DNA of 64,000 bases from Engraulis encrasicolus (taxonomy: Eukaryota; Chordata; Actinopteri; Clupeiformes; Engraulidae), in assembly GCF_034702125.1 (NCBI RefSeq), contig NC_085867.1:40544983-40608982 (forward strand), read 5' to 3'. Shown one piece after another: positions 39,001 to 52,520 of this stretch. Position 1 is the stretch's first letter. Each line of letters opens with the position of its first letter. The translations under genes were made by a program, and so were the position numbers. The notes under the pieces were generated by a model. It had not been told where the DNA came from. It made no database searches and worked only from the letters and a program-made list of their open reading frames with translations.

Positions 39001-39272
39001 ATATACATTCTTAAGTTGAAGGGGAGACGTGTCTAAAATATAATACAAGGGAAGTCTGTACACAGGATGTCTATGAGGTTTTTTTCTTTTTTTAAAAGTT
39101 TGGAGGGAAAAAAAGAAAAAAAAATCTCAAGTCTGATATTCTTTTTCCCATATATTTTTCCATAAAAATGAATCAAAACATATTATTCGTTTTGTTTGTT
39201 TTTTTTAAAAAAAACAAGAGGAAAGAAATCGACAACCAAAAAAAAAACGAAACGAGGAAATGAAAAGTCGGA
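33655..39272 (-). other. hcn1: probable hcn1 3' UTR (about 5.6 kb)
   Basis: This block directly follows the hcn1 stop codon. It is AT-rich, has no recognisable transposon copy (in contrast to the flanks), and holds only a (TTA)n microsatellite at 36008-36074, a patchy CA-rich stretch at 35820-35935 and short CA runs. It ends, in gene direction, at two close AATAAA hexamers with a GT-rich downstream element. A very long 3' UTR is known for mammalian HCN1. The extent is inferred, with no transcript evidence; a shorter UTR using an earlier variant signal is possible. Confidence 0.5.
36008..36074. repeat. (TTA)n
   Basis: About 22 units inside the probable hcn1 3' UTR. Confidence 0.97.
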
Positions 39273-40495
39273 TCATAAATTTGACGTAAACCTCATCTTG
39301 TCTTGCTCTTGCGTCGCTGTCTCTGCTGTGCTCCCGCTGCCACTGCTGCTTAAGACTGCCGATTCTCTCCTGGAGCCTATGGAATCCCTGTGCTGGGCAG
39401 CAGCTGTGCTGGCAGAGGGGGCGGCAGCAGCGGCCGCGGAGGTGGACGAGGAGGAGGAGGAGGAGGGGGGCACAGCTACCGCTGCTACTGCTACTACCGA
39501 GCGCGCGGGCGGCAGCGCTCCTGACGACATCTGGCGGAACAGGCTGACCCGCTGGGGCACGGTGCCACGGATACCCCCCGGCAGGACCGCTCCCGGAGCC
39601 TGAGACCCTGCGGCCGGGCCCACCTGAGGCGGCAGCGCTGCCAGGGACTCGCCGGCGGCGGCGGGGGGCAGGGACCGCGTCACCAGCACGGCGGCGGCGT
39701 CGTGCGGCAGCGAGGGCTGCGAGGCGGACAGGTGGCGCACGTCTCGGCTCAGGCTGCCCGACTGCAGGGCCTGAGTGCTCTTGTGGACGTCACTGCGCTG
39801 AGGGGAGGGCACCTGTGGCTGCTGCGATGATGCTGACGATGATGATGGCTGTGGTGGCTGCTGGGACTGAGACAGGGGCTGGGGCTGGGAAGAAGAAGGT
39901 GCGGGCTGCTGTTGCGCTGACGTGGAGGGCGATGGCTGGGCAGGAAGCTGCTGCTGCTGCTGGAGGGGGATGGGCTGCTGGGTGAGGGAGAGCTGGGAGG
40001 CGGTGGGCGAGCCGTACTGGAAGGTTCGGCCGGCCAGCGGGGTCTGCACGGGAGGGCTGCAAATGGCCGCCGTGAAGGAGCATGGCGACATGAGCGCAGC
40101 GGCGGCCTGATGCTGCTGCTGCAGGGGCAGCTGCGGGTTGGGCGTGGCCGAGTTCAGGTTGCCGATGGAGACGCTGGGCGCGGGGAAGATGCCTTGTATG
40201 GAGGCAGCCATGAGGCGCGCGGTGGGGGCCGTGATGGTTGCCGAGGCGCTGTAGGGCATGGAGGCGGTAGCGTGCTGTAAGGTGGCGAAGGGCGGCTGGG
40301 CCGGCGAGTTAATGATGGAGTTTCCAGACATCGGTGTTGAGTTCAGGCCCGCGGCCGACTGCTTGCGGTCCACCATCATCACCATCTCGCGATCCTGACG
40401 GATAATCTGCTTCAACAACTCGTTCTCCTGCGTGTTGAACACGCCGGCGTTCAGGTCCTTCTGGAACTTCTGAAGCAGCAGCGAGTTCTTCTTCC
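39273..40495 (-). CDS. hcn1: hcn1 terminal coding exon (C-terminal tail, stop codon)
   Basis: Last coding exon of the HCN1 pacemaker (Ih) channel, a plasma-membrane cation channel opened by hyperpolarization and tuned by cAMP. Read on the minus strand, a pyrimidine-rich tract and CACAG acceptor precede GGAAGAAGAAC. The first two bases complete a Gly codon split by the upstream intron. The encoded tail starts KKNSLLLQKFQKDL, the end of the cAMP-domain C-helix. Recognisable HCN1-specific blocks follow: CSPPVQTPLAGRTFQYGSP, SPTASQLSL, VHKSTQAL, LSASQPSLPH and VPQRVSLFRQMSSGALPP. It ends RFTSNL, the Ser-Asn-Leu end bound by the accessory protein TRIP8b/PEX5L in HCN1, 2 and 4. The stop is TGA at 39273-39275. 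The tail carries Gln, Ser and Ala runs (five Gln at about 39948-39962, eight Ser then six Ala near the end) and is GC-rich compared with the flanks. The blocks match HCN1 rather than HCN2, 3 or 4 from memory of the family. Confidence 0.95.
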
Positions 40496-43400
40496 CTGTG
40501 AGGGAGCAACGGACAAAAAAAGGGCATGACGTCTGGCCTAAGGTAAACATTGGTTGGACAGACAAGACCAGACAAGACAGCAGAGAAGAATGTTATTTTT
40601 TTCTTTTTCATTTTTTTAATAGTGAATTCCATGATGAGAGAAGGGATGGATATGACTATGAGGAATACAAAGTCAACACTGGACAGACAGAACAGACAAC
40701 ACAAGACGTGCTTAGTATTATCTATTAGGGGGTAGGAGGAGCTATTTCAATACATACCCAGCGCGCCTTTCAACAGTCTTTAGAACGTCCTTCATGAAAA
40801 TGATCAGTTCAGCGCCGAGTTCAACATTTTTTAAATCTAATATTCTTGTCTTCTACACATCACAAAGACCACTCACAGCACACAAAATCAACTGCACACA
40901 AACTACGTAGGCATGACGACGCTACTACAATAGACTACCAAAGTACGGACAAAAACAAGAAATCTATGGACATTACCAAAGTCCATGAGAGGTACAAGCT
41001 AAGGAATATATGATAAACTTCTAATAGGAAACACAGTCTGCATACTTCCTCCCTGCAGTACAATAGACGATTCAAAAGGCACTTTACTTTCCTTTAGTTG
41101 AGAAATCCTAACGGAAAAAAGAACACCTGCATGGCTAAACTTGGCCCTTCCTGAGCTGCTGCTATAAATCTTTTTTCTTGCTCGGAACGGTCTGCCCACC
41201 TTTATCTAAGGGTTTATCGCAGGTGCCGCTAGGACAATGGAAACAATCGAGACCGAAACAAAGGACAAAAAAGCGCACAGAATAGCTTGCTAGATTGACA
41301 AACCACTTCAATGATGAGCTTGTGCCGGGTGTCAGGTCAGTCAGACTTTTTTGCTTTTCTTTTTCTCCTACACAGTGGTGCTCCTTTCCTACCTTCCAGC
41401 CAGAATGACGATTTTTATAGTACGAGCATGAGTATTATATTTAGTTTTATAACATTGCAGGATGTCATTTTAAAGTTGAGTTATTGCAAACAGATGACTG
41501 TAAAAGCTGTTACGCAATAGCACGGCATGCTAGCTCAGCATTGGCTTAGCAATTCTCCGAGATTAGCTCATGTTGTGGAATATATCCAAATATCATTCTC
41601 AGAGATACTGACTAAAAGCAGAATCCATTCACAGATGGATATTTATATGCGAGTATCCGAAAGGCCTCTCCGTCTGTTTGGCAGGAAACTCTCAGAGCAC
41701 TGCTGGAGTGTATAATTAAGCATTCCCTGGCCTGCCTTTACATTAAATCGCTCACATTTGTCTTCACTGGGTGGGTCGGGGACGAGAAAAAAAAAGTGAC
41801 GCTTCGATTGATTTGGAAATTGCCTGGTGGATGGCTGACCTTTTGTTGACGATTGAGCTGAAAACATTTCTGTTGAGGGAGAGGGGGTGAGGAGCGGGGG
41901 GAGAAGGTGGCGGGCTGACAGAGTGAGGCTCGCTGGTGAAGCTGAAGGCTTTGACACCGGCCCATTAATCTCTCCAACTAAAGCCTTGGGGACAACCGAG
42001 GTGCTTTTACCTTGGTAGGCTGTTGATGATTGGTGCCACCCTAGCCCTCACCAGTCATGCTGGCATGGGCATTATGCATTTTAGGGGGCTGGTGGGTGGG
42101 TGTATTGTGGGATGGCTTTTGGGATGGAGGACATTTTGTACCTTTTTAAATAGATTTTTTTTATTATATGGCGTGCTGAATGTCCTTGGTTGTTAAAAAA
42201 CAATAGAAAGAAGAAGCCAAAGAGGACAGAAAGTGCTCTGAAGTTCTTACTGGGGAATGGAAAATAAAAATAATGGATTCTAATAAACAAAATGATGAAT
42301 GGATGTCTGATGAATTGTTTTTCTCTCATATCAGTCATTAAATATCCGATATTGGGGAGGCCTGTAATCCATTACATTAATATTGTAACAGAGCCCTCTG
42401 CCCTCTAGGAAAAGCTTATTAAGTCCTTATTTGTGTCAATAAATTGTACTGGAATTAGAATTGAGACGGAAGTATGGGACACAGCTTCAGAAAATGATAG
42501 AAAGAGAAATTCTACTTTATTCAACTATGTTTTGAACTCACTGATCACAGAGTAAGACAAAGAAAATGAACAGTGAGCTGGCAGAGCAGATAGTCAGCAA
42601 AACCGCCTCTATATTCATGGGGCAGCGGAAGTAATATGTTGGCACACTTCTTAATCTCTGAAACTGTCATATTCACCTTGCAGACTACAGTACTACGTGA
42701 AGTGGAAGTCATATGCATGAATGCAAAGTGTAGACACCCACTTGAACTGCACTCCGCAATCAGAGTGCTGATGGATTTGGACTGATAGTCTTGTGAGTAG
42801 CCAGGGCATGACAGTCGCCTTACGCATGACTAATGCATATCAGAGGTAGGATTTTAGAGAAAGAAGCTGACAAACTATTGCATTCTGCATTTTATGCGGT
42901 ACTTTATGTCCAGACATATGCAAAACACCATCAGAAAGCATGGCAACTTCAAAATGACTAGAAGAGTATCCCTCAATTTGGGCTTTTACTGTATAAGACG
43001 AGCTTAAGTAGGTATATAATGTTAGTGAATAGTATTGGACACTATATCCTACTATAGCCTACAGTCTGACAGAGTGACTTTCAGAGTCAGCTTTACTTCT
43101 TCTGCATAACAACACACTGGGATTTATGTGTTGCTGAGCTCAGAGATAGGACGAAGAGGTGTCGTAGAGGCTGAAGGCCTTGTTTATATTCACAGAGAGG
43201 AGATTTACTTTCAAATTACACAGCAAAAAACTAGTCTTCCCTGTACGGCACGTTTTCCCGAGGGGAGCTAGTAGGCAATGACTCTGCATCTTCCATCACA
43301 TCCCCACTATTGCCTCTTCCTATGGACAATCAAATAGGCAATAATCGCTGCAGGCAGGCTGCACTTTGTCAATGCCAGAACCCCTTTGGCAGGCACACGA

Positions 43401-46400
43401 GTTGTGACAAATTACTTCTTTAAAATGGGAAATCCCCTTTTTTCCCCTTTTTGTTATACTGATCTGAAAAGGGCAGGGCAGGACTGCAAGTCTCATTTGA
43501 TTAGAATTCCTAGAAAGATGACTACGCACATGGTATCCACGTACCCTTTCTAAGTCAAACCACAGTAACCACCACGTGTTACTACGGCTACTTGCTGCAC
43601 TACCACCACCACTGGGGAAGGAGACACAGTCCAGTACACCAAAAGACTTACAAGAACTTAGGAAGGCAGAACGATGGTGTGTACGGTATATCTTTAGATT
43701 CTGTCAATAGGAGTACAGCATACAGCAAACATGTTATTAAGGAGAGATCGGATGGGATAAATCTCGCAAGTTGAATAGAACACTATTCATTTTCCTTTCA
43801 TTTCATTTTCCATTCCACTACTCATTTTTTTTAACACTTTTGAATACCTACACCACATAAATCATTTCATAACTCATAACAAACAGTCTGTACATCCTTT
43901 GTTAGTCATTATTTGTACAAATCGCTGATCATTAATCAACAAGTGATCATTAATCAACAAAAGCACACGTGTCTGCTTGCTCGTTTTTCTGTCTACCTGT
44001 ATAAATATATGGGTATTAAAGAGATCTTTCTTAGTTGACAGACACAAGTAGAACATACATATGTTTTTAAATAATAGACACTGTACTGAGGACATGTGGT
44101 GTCAAAGTAATGGTTAACAAATGATGGCCAGCATGTTTCAAGAGTCGATTAGTCAAACACGTGATAGGCCTATATGATTTGTGGGGAGTACTTATTCCAA
44201 TCTGTTACCTTACTTTGAGCAAGTGAATCAACTGTCTAAGGCTAATTCAAAACTTCCTACCACAGTGGCCTAAGAAATCAATGTCATACAATAACTGTCC
44301 AATGCCATCATGATGATGAATTCCTAATAGGATGAAAATGTCTCTGTTAGAGGTAAAAATGAAGGATTAATTAGATGTTCCTACAAGGTCAAACAAAAGC
44401 CACGCAACATCAAAACATTTGAACCTCAAGATGAGAGAAATCAACACAACAATATTTAGTAATATAACACTACAAACTATGCTACACATGCAAATACAAC
44501 ACTGGGATCTCTACTTGAAGACAAAATATATCGGCTCCTATGCAAATCAGCATGAAAGCACTTTCCTCTATTGAGGAAAGAAGAGCAACATTCTGAACAT
44601 AGATTTAGTTCTCCTTCATAACACTAGGTTTCTTTTCAGTGACTTCTGGTTAAATGAAAGAAAATTGGTTGCCAACGTATTAGAGCTGGATTTGATTCCG
44701 CCAAATGATGTGCATCGCAACATATGAAGGTAAAACCTCCAGATAAACCAAATGCTCATTTAAACTTAAATTGCTGTGGCATGTGCTTGTTGGCTGGTCA
44801 CTGCACTAAGACATAGACTGACGCACCCAACAAATGTTGGGTAACCTGACTTTAGAGCTTCCAATCTCATACCAACTATTTTTCTCTTGCCAAGTAGACA
44901 ATCAATTCATTTCTCAAATCACATTGTTCTGGTGCCTCCACCTGTGTACTTTAAATAGGGTCATTCCACAAGCAAATCTCATATGTGAAGGGCTGCGAGA
45001 AATAGTATGTGATTTTAACTTTTAAAAGGAAGGTTACACAACACCACTAAATGCATATACACAAAAAACTCTGCCTCGTCGTTAGCGTAGGAGGAGGGTA
45101 CGGGCAACTGATCTTCCTGAAGCACTCTCATCCTCAATAGCTCGTCTCGGCGCTTCTAGTTCTATCCCACCACATCACAAGTGTGTTCTCATTTTTCCTT
45201 GTTAATGGGAATACACAGAGCGAATATCCTTTGTGACTGAGAGGCATCAATCGCGCGGTTGAAGCTCTCTGAAGGGCCCTTCATGTGATGATAAATGCCC
45301 ACAGTAGCCTAGCCTCTTACTGCCCGCCCGACGCCATTACCTCCTTGTCTGATGGGGCCTGACCAATCACGGTCTTTCTCAGACCAGATCAGCTGGCGAC
45401 GGTGCTAATGGCCCTGGCATGCCAATCAAAAGAGCCGTTGGTCACAGAAGCTCAACAGCTCTTTTCAGTGACTTGTGCGAAATATTGATTTTGAACATTC
45501 AAAACATAACAAAAATCGCAGAAGGTATTTTTTTTACTCTTTTTTACTTATACAGTGCTTTTCAAACTGTTTCTCTATCTTTCAGTCTCTTTCTGTCTGA
45601 TTCTGTGATGTTAGTGCAACCAAAACACTAAATGTCATGGTTGTGTAAACTAGGTGCAGGACTGGAACAAGGACAATCGACATAATGGAAAAGGAATGTC
45701 TGTTTCGACTAGATTTGTGCTTCCATAGATCTTCTCTTTTCATTTACTGTGGCCTACCAAGGTCTCAAACCATTTCTTAGGCGTGAACTCTCAGACTCTG
45801 CTGGAACGTTGCACTTACAGTATGGAGCTGAACCTACACACCTATAGTGGTGAAGCCAACCCTGCAACCCCCTCAACAGCTTAAAAATAGTCTGTAAAGT
45901 CTATAAACCCCCAGCTTAGAGCTTTATTTTTCGTTGTGTTGGGAAATCCTTTTAACTCAGTCGCTTGAATGTAGAAGGTCCTCAAGACTTAAACGAACAG
46001 CCTGTCCTAATACCTGCACACAGACAAACATGGAAATGTGACTGACTAAACACAACAGGTCCACCTTCACTCAGTTGTACATGGAAAATGGTGCTTACTG
46101 TCAATATAGAGATACACTGTACAACATACTAACATGAGACATTTATGTAACTCGTATAATGGGCATGCACCTAAAATAATTCACATTTTTAGACAACGAA
46201 AAAATTAAGAGTGGAAATAACAATTTACAACTTGTGTAGCATCATTTCTTTGTTACTATTATCATCATGCAACTTAATTTTTAAAATTCTTGATATATAT
46301 ATATTTACTGTAGTAAAAGTGGTACGTTGACACAGCCCATCTACATGGGTACTTGTCCTTGAAGGTAGAGATGTTGGGGCAGGAGGTAACCCAACTGTGT

Positions 46401-48660
46401 CAGCCTGTGATGTATAGTCTGCTAGTGTGGGAAAGTTCGGATTGGGATGAAGCGTTTACCTGTTGCCTACTCGTCGGCCAGGGCACTCTTGAAAACGAGA
46501 TGAGCTCATCTCAAGAGGAACTCCTGGTCAAATAATTTTTAGATAGAGATAGATACATCAATTGTCAAACATGTCACTTTTGTCAATGTCATTCCTTTTT
46601 TTTGTCTCTCTCTCTCTCTTTCCTTCGAAGAACCACGCAAGCACGTGACCAAATGCAAGTCCATATAAACAAGTCACGTCACATCAAGCATCGTTCATGA
46701 CATTTTTTTTGTTTTTTTTTTCCTTTGTATGAGACAAAACCCCGTTAAGATTTTCCAATTTGGCCAAAGCCCCGTCTGTTTCCAGAAGAGGTATTTGGGG
46801 GGGGAAAACAGTTATAGTCATTCACAAATCAAAACCAAAAATATGTAAACGCCAAAATAAAAAAATTGTGAAGTCGCCCTCTATTGGTAAAGAGGTTAAA
46901 TAAGGAAACGTGGGGGTCAAAGGGGATTGCCTTTTAGGAGGCCTTCATCCCCTAAAGCCACAAAATAAATGACGTGCAAGTGGGAGCCAGTCCTCTTGGG
47001 ATTTGGTATCATATTGACTCTATTGTTTAACCATATCTCCCATTGTTTTGAGTCTGACGTACTTGGCCAATTTCTCCTGAGACAGAGGTAGTATTGATTC
47101 ATTTTGACTAGTCTATTGCCATTATTTTTAGTACAGCGCCCATTACAAGCTAGACAAATATTCTGAGATCAAAGGACGATACTGTGCGTCACTGTGCAAA
47201 TGTGAATTGCAACTTACAAAAAAATAAACAACTGAAATTGAAAATCAGTGTAAATTGATTCCTTTCTCTCTGTTATTGGCCTTGTAGCGTTATGCTGTTC
47301 GCGTTATCCTATAGTCGTAATAATAAACATTTTATAATATGCATATTATATTATGCAAGTCTACCTCTTCTTCGCTATGAGTACGGTTATTTACTGCGTC
47401 ATAACATATGCTAACATTATACAGTATTATGTGAATCCGGCAAGTCTTTAGGTGCATTCATTAAGATGTAGTTTTATGTAATGCCACAGAACATTGATGA
47501 TTCTCAATGTTCCTCATATGTTCAGAATGTTTGGAATGCTCACAGGTGAATTCTATCCAAAATACAACAGGAAATGTATGTAAAAAATGAAACTAAACTA
47601 ATCCTAGAGTAGTAACGAAGAATATAAATACTATCTTCTGCATTATTTGACTTTCCAAGTGTATCAAAATCAATAATTCATTTATTATAAATGACACAAA
47701 CAGGCATGAAACTGAGGAGTTCCATCTTTGGTGGGTTTATCACAGAGAACATGACAAAAGATTTCCACAGTATGAACAGGAAGTAACCAAAAAAACATGT
47801 GAGCAGCATGGAGGGCTTCACAATAAAAGACGACACGGTGGCCGGTCTTCCAACCATCTCGACTTCCAAATAAAGTACTGGTGCTCTTTTGTCCTGTCTA
47901 ACGTGGCAATCTGTGGAAATTGTTGGTGACAACACCCACGACAAATGTTTGGACACTTGACCTGTCGGGATTCACGTTACGCTAATACTCTCTGTACTCT
48001 GGTGTGGCTTTGTTGATCTATTATTGATGTGTTGGAATTTAGAGGAATTTCATATTGCAACTCGCTATTTTCAGTACTTTATTTGGAAATAAATCACAGT
48101 CACACTAGAACAGTGATTGCATACACACAATATGGAAGAATATGTTTTGATCTACACTGATGACTAGGCTTATGGCTTAAAAAAATCCCACCAATACACT
48201 TTTCTCCTCTTTTTACATCTGCTACCCTAACACTAGCACATGACTTTTGAGGATTAAAAGATTCGACAGATGAAAATGAAGTATAATCCATATCAGACTT
48301 GTTTTATCTCTTCAACTGAAAACCAAAACAAGTGCTGAGAATTTTTGGAAATATACTTTTTAAATCCTTAGCATTATACTGTATATGTGCCCCTCAAAAC
48401 AAATAATAAAAAACCCAAGAGACTGAAAAGACAAATATTACGGCTTAACATATCTAGATGGCCAAACAGAAGTAAAGGAAATAAAACAAGGTAATACGTA
48501 TACCACTAAACAAGCTTCTACTTAAAATAAAGCGCATCTACAGTAGGGAGACTTGAGACTGAAGGACTGGCATTGTGAGTTGTAGAGGAGCCAGGGTTGA
48601 TCCTTAGGGGGGGTGCCCTGGCCCCTGGCAGCGGGATGAGAGACAGAGCTATAGCAGAGC

Positions 48661-48736
48661 GGAGAGGGGGGGGGAGAGGGCCCACCCCGCATTGTGTGTG
48701 TGGGGGGGTTGGGATTGGGGTTGGGTTGGGTTGGGG
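48661..48736 (+). repeat. G-rich tract with G-quadruplex motif
   Basis: At 48702-48736 runs of three to seven G are spaced by TT or ATT (GGGATTGGGGTTGGGTTGGG), and a longer G-run lies at 48667-48674. It is on the template strand of hcn1, about 0.8 kb into the intron after the 165-bp exon. Confidence 0.7.
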
Positions 48737-49305
48737 TGCTGCTCATACCCAGGTTTGCAGGGGAATGGAGCGGAGGCACATGCACATGAATAAAAGCTTC
48801 CGTCCACTCGCCTTCAGTCCAGGCTGGGGGGGTTGGTCGACTCCGACCAAACAAAACAAAAAAACAACAAAAACAAATAACAACCAATAACCTCCAGTCG
48901 ACCTAAACCACTCCCAGACAGCCACATGCACTTTGTTCTTCTTTTTTTCCTTCTCTTTTTTAAATTGAATTATTATTTTTTTGCACGGTGCCAACAATTT
49001 GGGGTTGATGCATCATCATCTTCAATCATTTTGGGATCGTTCACGTACGATCACTTGGGTGTTATATAGATGTGGTAGTAAAATTCCAGATGAGGAGAGA
49101 GGAGTATAGAGAGGTAGAGACTGAACGCGCACATTCACACTCAAACATACACATTACACGTACACGTACACATACACACGATGCATGCAAGCACACAAAT
49201 GATGGCAGACAAAAAAAGTGCGTTGAGGGGGAATGGGGACACAAACACAACGGCACATGATGAGTCATGAGCTCAGGCAAGGCAAACATTAGTATGGAGG
49301 AGCTA

Positions 49306-49752
<447 letters not shown>

Positions 49753-50055
49753 TCACAAACAGGTCGATAGACAGACAGACAGAGAGAGAGAGATACGGAG
49801 AGAGATCCTGAGAGAGATACACAGAGAGAGTACAAAGTGACATGACTGCAATGGCCTAAGTTCATATGCATACAGTAGGGCCTACATTTTGGTAAGATTC
49901 GTTCAAATCTCCTACAAGATTTTTCAAAAAACGTTTCTTGTCATTAAAAAGTTGTGTGTAAGACAAAATATATAACAGTGTGGCAAAAGCTGACAGGACT
50001 ACTATACTGTATCATAAATCATGAAGAGTAAAATGAAAGTGTACATAAGTTTTAA

Positions 50056-50414
50056 AGGGACACTGTGTGAGATTTTCGGTTGTTTATTTCCAGAATTCAT
50101 GCTGCCCATTCACTAATGTTACCTTTTTCATGAATACTTACCACCAGCATCAAATTCTAAGTATTCATTACGACTGGAAAAATTGCACTTTTCATTCATG
50201 AAAAGGGGGATCTTCTCCATGGTCCGCCATTTTGAATTTCCAAAAATAGCCATTTTTAGCTGCAAAAATGACTGTACTTGGACCATAGTAGAAAATATTT
50301 GTTTATTACTTTGTAAACTTTCATGCAAAGATGAAATTTGGCAATAGACAGCCCAGTTTCAATGACCAGCATAGTTGCAGTACCTTTTTTGACCATTTCC
50401 TGCACAGTGTCCCT
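50056..50414 (-). mobile_element. TTAA-target MITE, copy 3, in hcn1 intron
   Basis: A 359-bp copy with both TTAA sites (50052-50055, 50415-50418) and well-preserved ends AGGGACACTGTG and CACAGTGTCCCT. It is the best-preserved of the four copies, which suggests relatively recent movement. Confidence 0.85.
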
Positions 50415-51079
50415 TTAAAGAGCGATGTTTCACATAACACAACACCCTAATATAACACCATAGAATCCTGTGGTATCCCGTTGCCACCTTCCCTCCCATC
50501 TGGGACACAAAGAGGAAGTGGAAAAAAAATGTCTGGAAACAACCCACAGCTTGCTACTGAATCCCACAGAAGAGAAAGGCATAGTTACAGTGGTGTAGAG
50601 GGAGGAAGCCACTGATCGCTAGACAAATGGATGTGGAGCACTGAGATACAGAGAGAGGTCGTGCTGGGACTGGGGGGGTGGGGGATGGGGTGAGGGTGGT
50701 GGAGGGAGTATGTGTGTGTGTGTGTGTGTGTGCATGTGTGTGCATGTGTGTGTATGTGCATACTGCATACATGTATGCGTGTCTGCATATCCGTGTGCTC
50801 ATGTGTGTGTGTATAGTTTCAAGGGTTCACAGTGGGGCTCCGTAGCACACACGTGTGATTAAGCCCACGGCTACACCGGCGACGTGTGCGCTGTCGTCGC
50901 TGCCTAGCGTGGCCCATTCGTCAAACGCTGGCTGGCTAATGACTCCTCAAACCCAAACTGGTGCTGGCGGCTGCTGCTGCTGCTGGTGCTGGCGGCTGCT
51001 GCTGCTAGCGCTAGTGCTGAGCTGGCAGTGCTAATGATCATACATGAAGTGTCATCAGGGAATTGGCTGCACTCCAACA

Positions 51080-52520
51080 CACTTTCTATTCTATCTGCGT
51101 ACATGGAGATGGTCAGTGCTGCAGAACTTCGTAATGATGTACTGCACTAACACTTTCTATTCTATCTGCGTACATGGAGATGGTCAGTGCTGCAGAACTT
51201 CGTAATGATGTTCTGCACTAACACTTTCTGTCTACGTGCCGGTACATACATGTACTGTAGATGGTCGGTACTTCAGAACTTCGTGATGATGTTCTGCACT
51301 AACACTTTCTGTCTACGTTCTGTAGATGGTCAGTGCTTCAGAACTTCGTAATGATGTTCTGCACTACACTATAATGCACCTTCAATTTTACCTATGTACA
51401 ACAGGCTTGTACGAAATTCCGAATGGAAAGAATTTCAATTCAAAATAATGCCATAATACGAACACTAGGTGGTGCCATTACCTTGAATTTCTTTGAATTT
51501 AATCTACACCACCCATTGAAAGTACATAGAACACCACCACCTAGTGTTCGTATTATGGCATTACTTTGAATTGAAATTCTTTCCATTCGGAATTTCGTAC
51601 AAGCCTGATGTACAATGTACTGTAGATGCTCAGGGGTTGACATGAATTCTCATCACTGCTCTTTTAAAGGTGTAACATAAAGGGCCAAGGCTGAAAAATA
51701 GGCTCGAGCAGGAGGAGAATGAGGAGCCCTCTGTTTCCGCTAATGTAGCGCAATGCCCCCAGGCCACATATGGCATCAATGATTTGCTGCTAGCCTGCTG
51801 AGGGCATTGGAAACAAACAACAGTTAGGGGGCGCCAAAACACATACAAATAAGGAGGAAAATAATCCCGACCTGGGGTGCGTTTCTTGACAACATCGTTA
51901 CTAATGTTAGCAATTTATTTGTTTGCAATTCAATATCCCATTGGAAACCTAACAGGTTGCTAACGATGCTTTCAATAAATGGCGTGCAATATGGTAACAT
52001 ACGTACATGCTTTGTACATGAAGATGATCAGGGCTTCGGAACTTCATGATAAAGTCATTGGCTGCGTTTGAACACAGGTCTTTTCTACGTAGGCCACTAC
52101 GTACATGTAGCCTACAAGAGGTCTCCAGAACGTCATAATAATAGTGTCATCAAGGAATCATTTGCAAACATGGTCAGGGCTTGAGAACTTCATCAGTGCC
52201 ATCATTGAAATTGGCTTTATTTTATCACATCTCTATTCTACATACTGTATGTAGACAGTCAGGGTGTCAGAGCTCATAATACGGTATCATAATCAATGGA
52301 ATTTGATGGATTTTAACATAACTTGTTGCATTTGAAACATTTGAACTTTTTCTGCATACAGTGTTTTGCACATGTAGACGATCAGGGCCTCAGAACTTCA
52401 TCATAAAGTGTCATCAAGGAATTTGATTGGTCCTCAGATGACTCTTTTCTACATACATACTTGGTACACTGTGGATGGTCATGGATGGTCAGGACTTTAG
52501 GACTTTGATGCGCAAGGTCA
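51080..52520. repeat. decayed ~71-bp satellite array
   Basis: Clear units at 51080, 51151, 51222 and 51303 (periods 71, 71, 81) share CACTTTCTATTCTATCTGCG, GATGGTCAGTGCT and CAGAACTTCGTAATGATGT. Weaker copies continue to about 52520, keeping a GATGATCAGGGCTTC or GGTCAGGGCTT block plus AGAACTTCAT and AGTGTCATCAAGGAAT. A hAT foldback interrupts the array. Confidence 0.75.
51402..51607. mobile_element. hAT-type foldback MITE
   Basis: A 206-bp element whose 73-bp arms (51402-51474 and 51535-51607) are inverted copies with one mismatch, around a 60-bp loop. It is flanked by a perfect 8-bp duplication ATGTACAA (51394-51401; 51608-51615). Termini CAGGCTTGTACG and CGTACAAGCCTG. Clear hAT signature; the intact arms suggest recent insertion. 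Confidence 0.92.

Noticed and set aside
39196..39603. 135-codon plus-strand frame opposite the hcn1 last exon
   Set aside because: Shadow of a GC-rich coding exon, beginning in A-rich UTR sequence; no independent support.
51080..51370. CRISPR-like array (regular repeats)
   Set aside because: Units are contiguous without unique spacers, in a vertebrate intron; it is a satellite.
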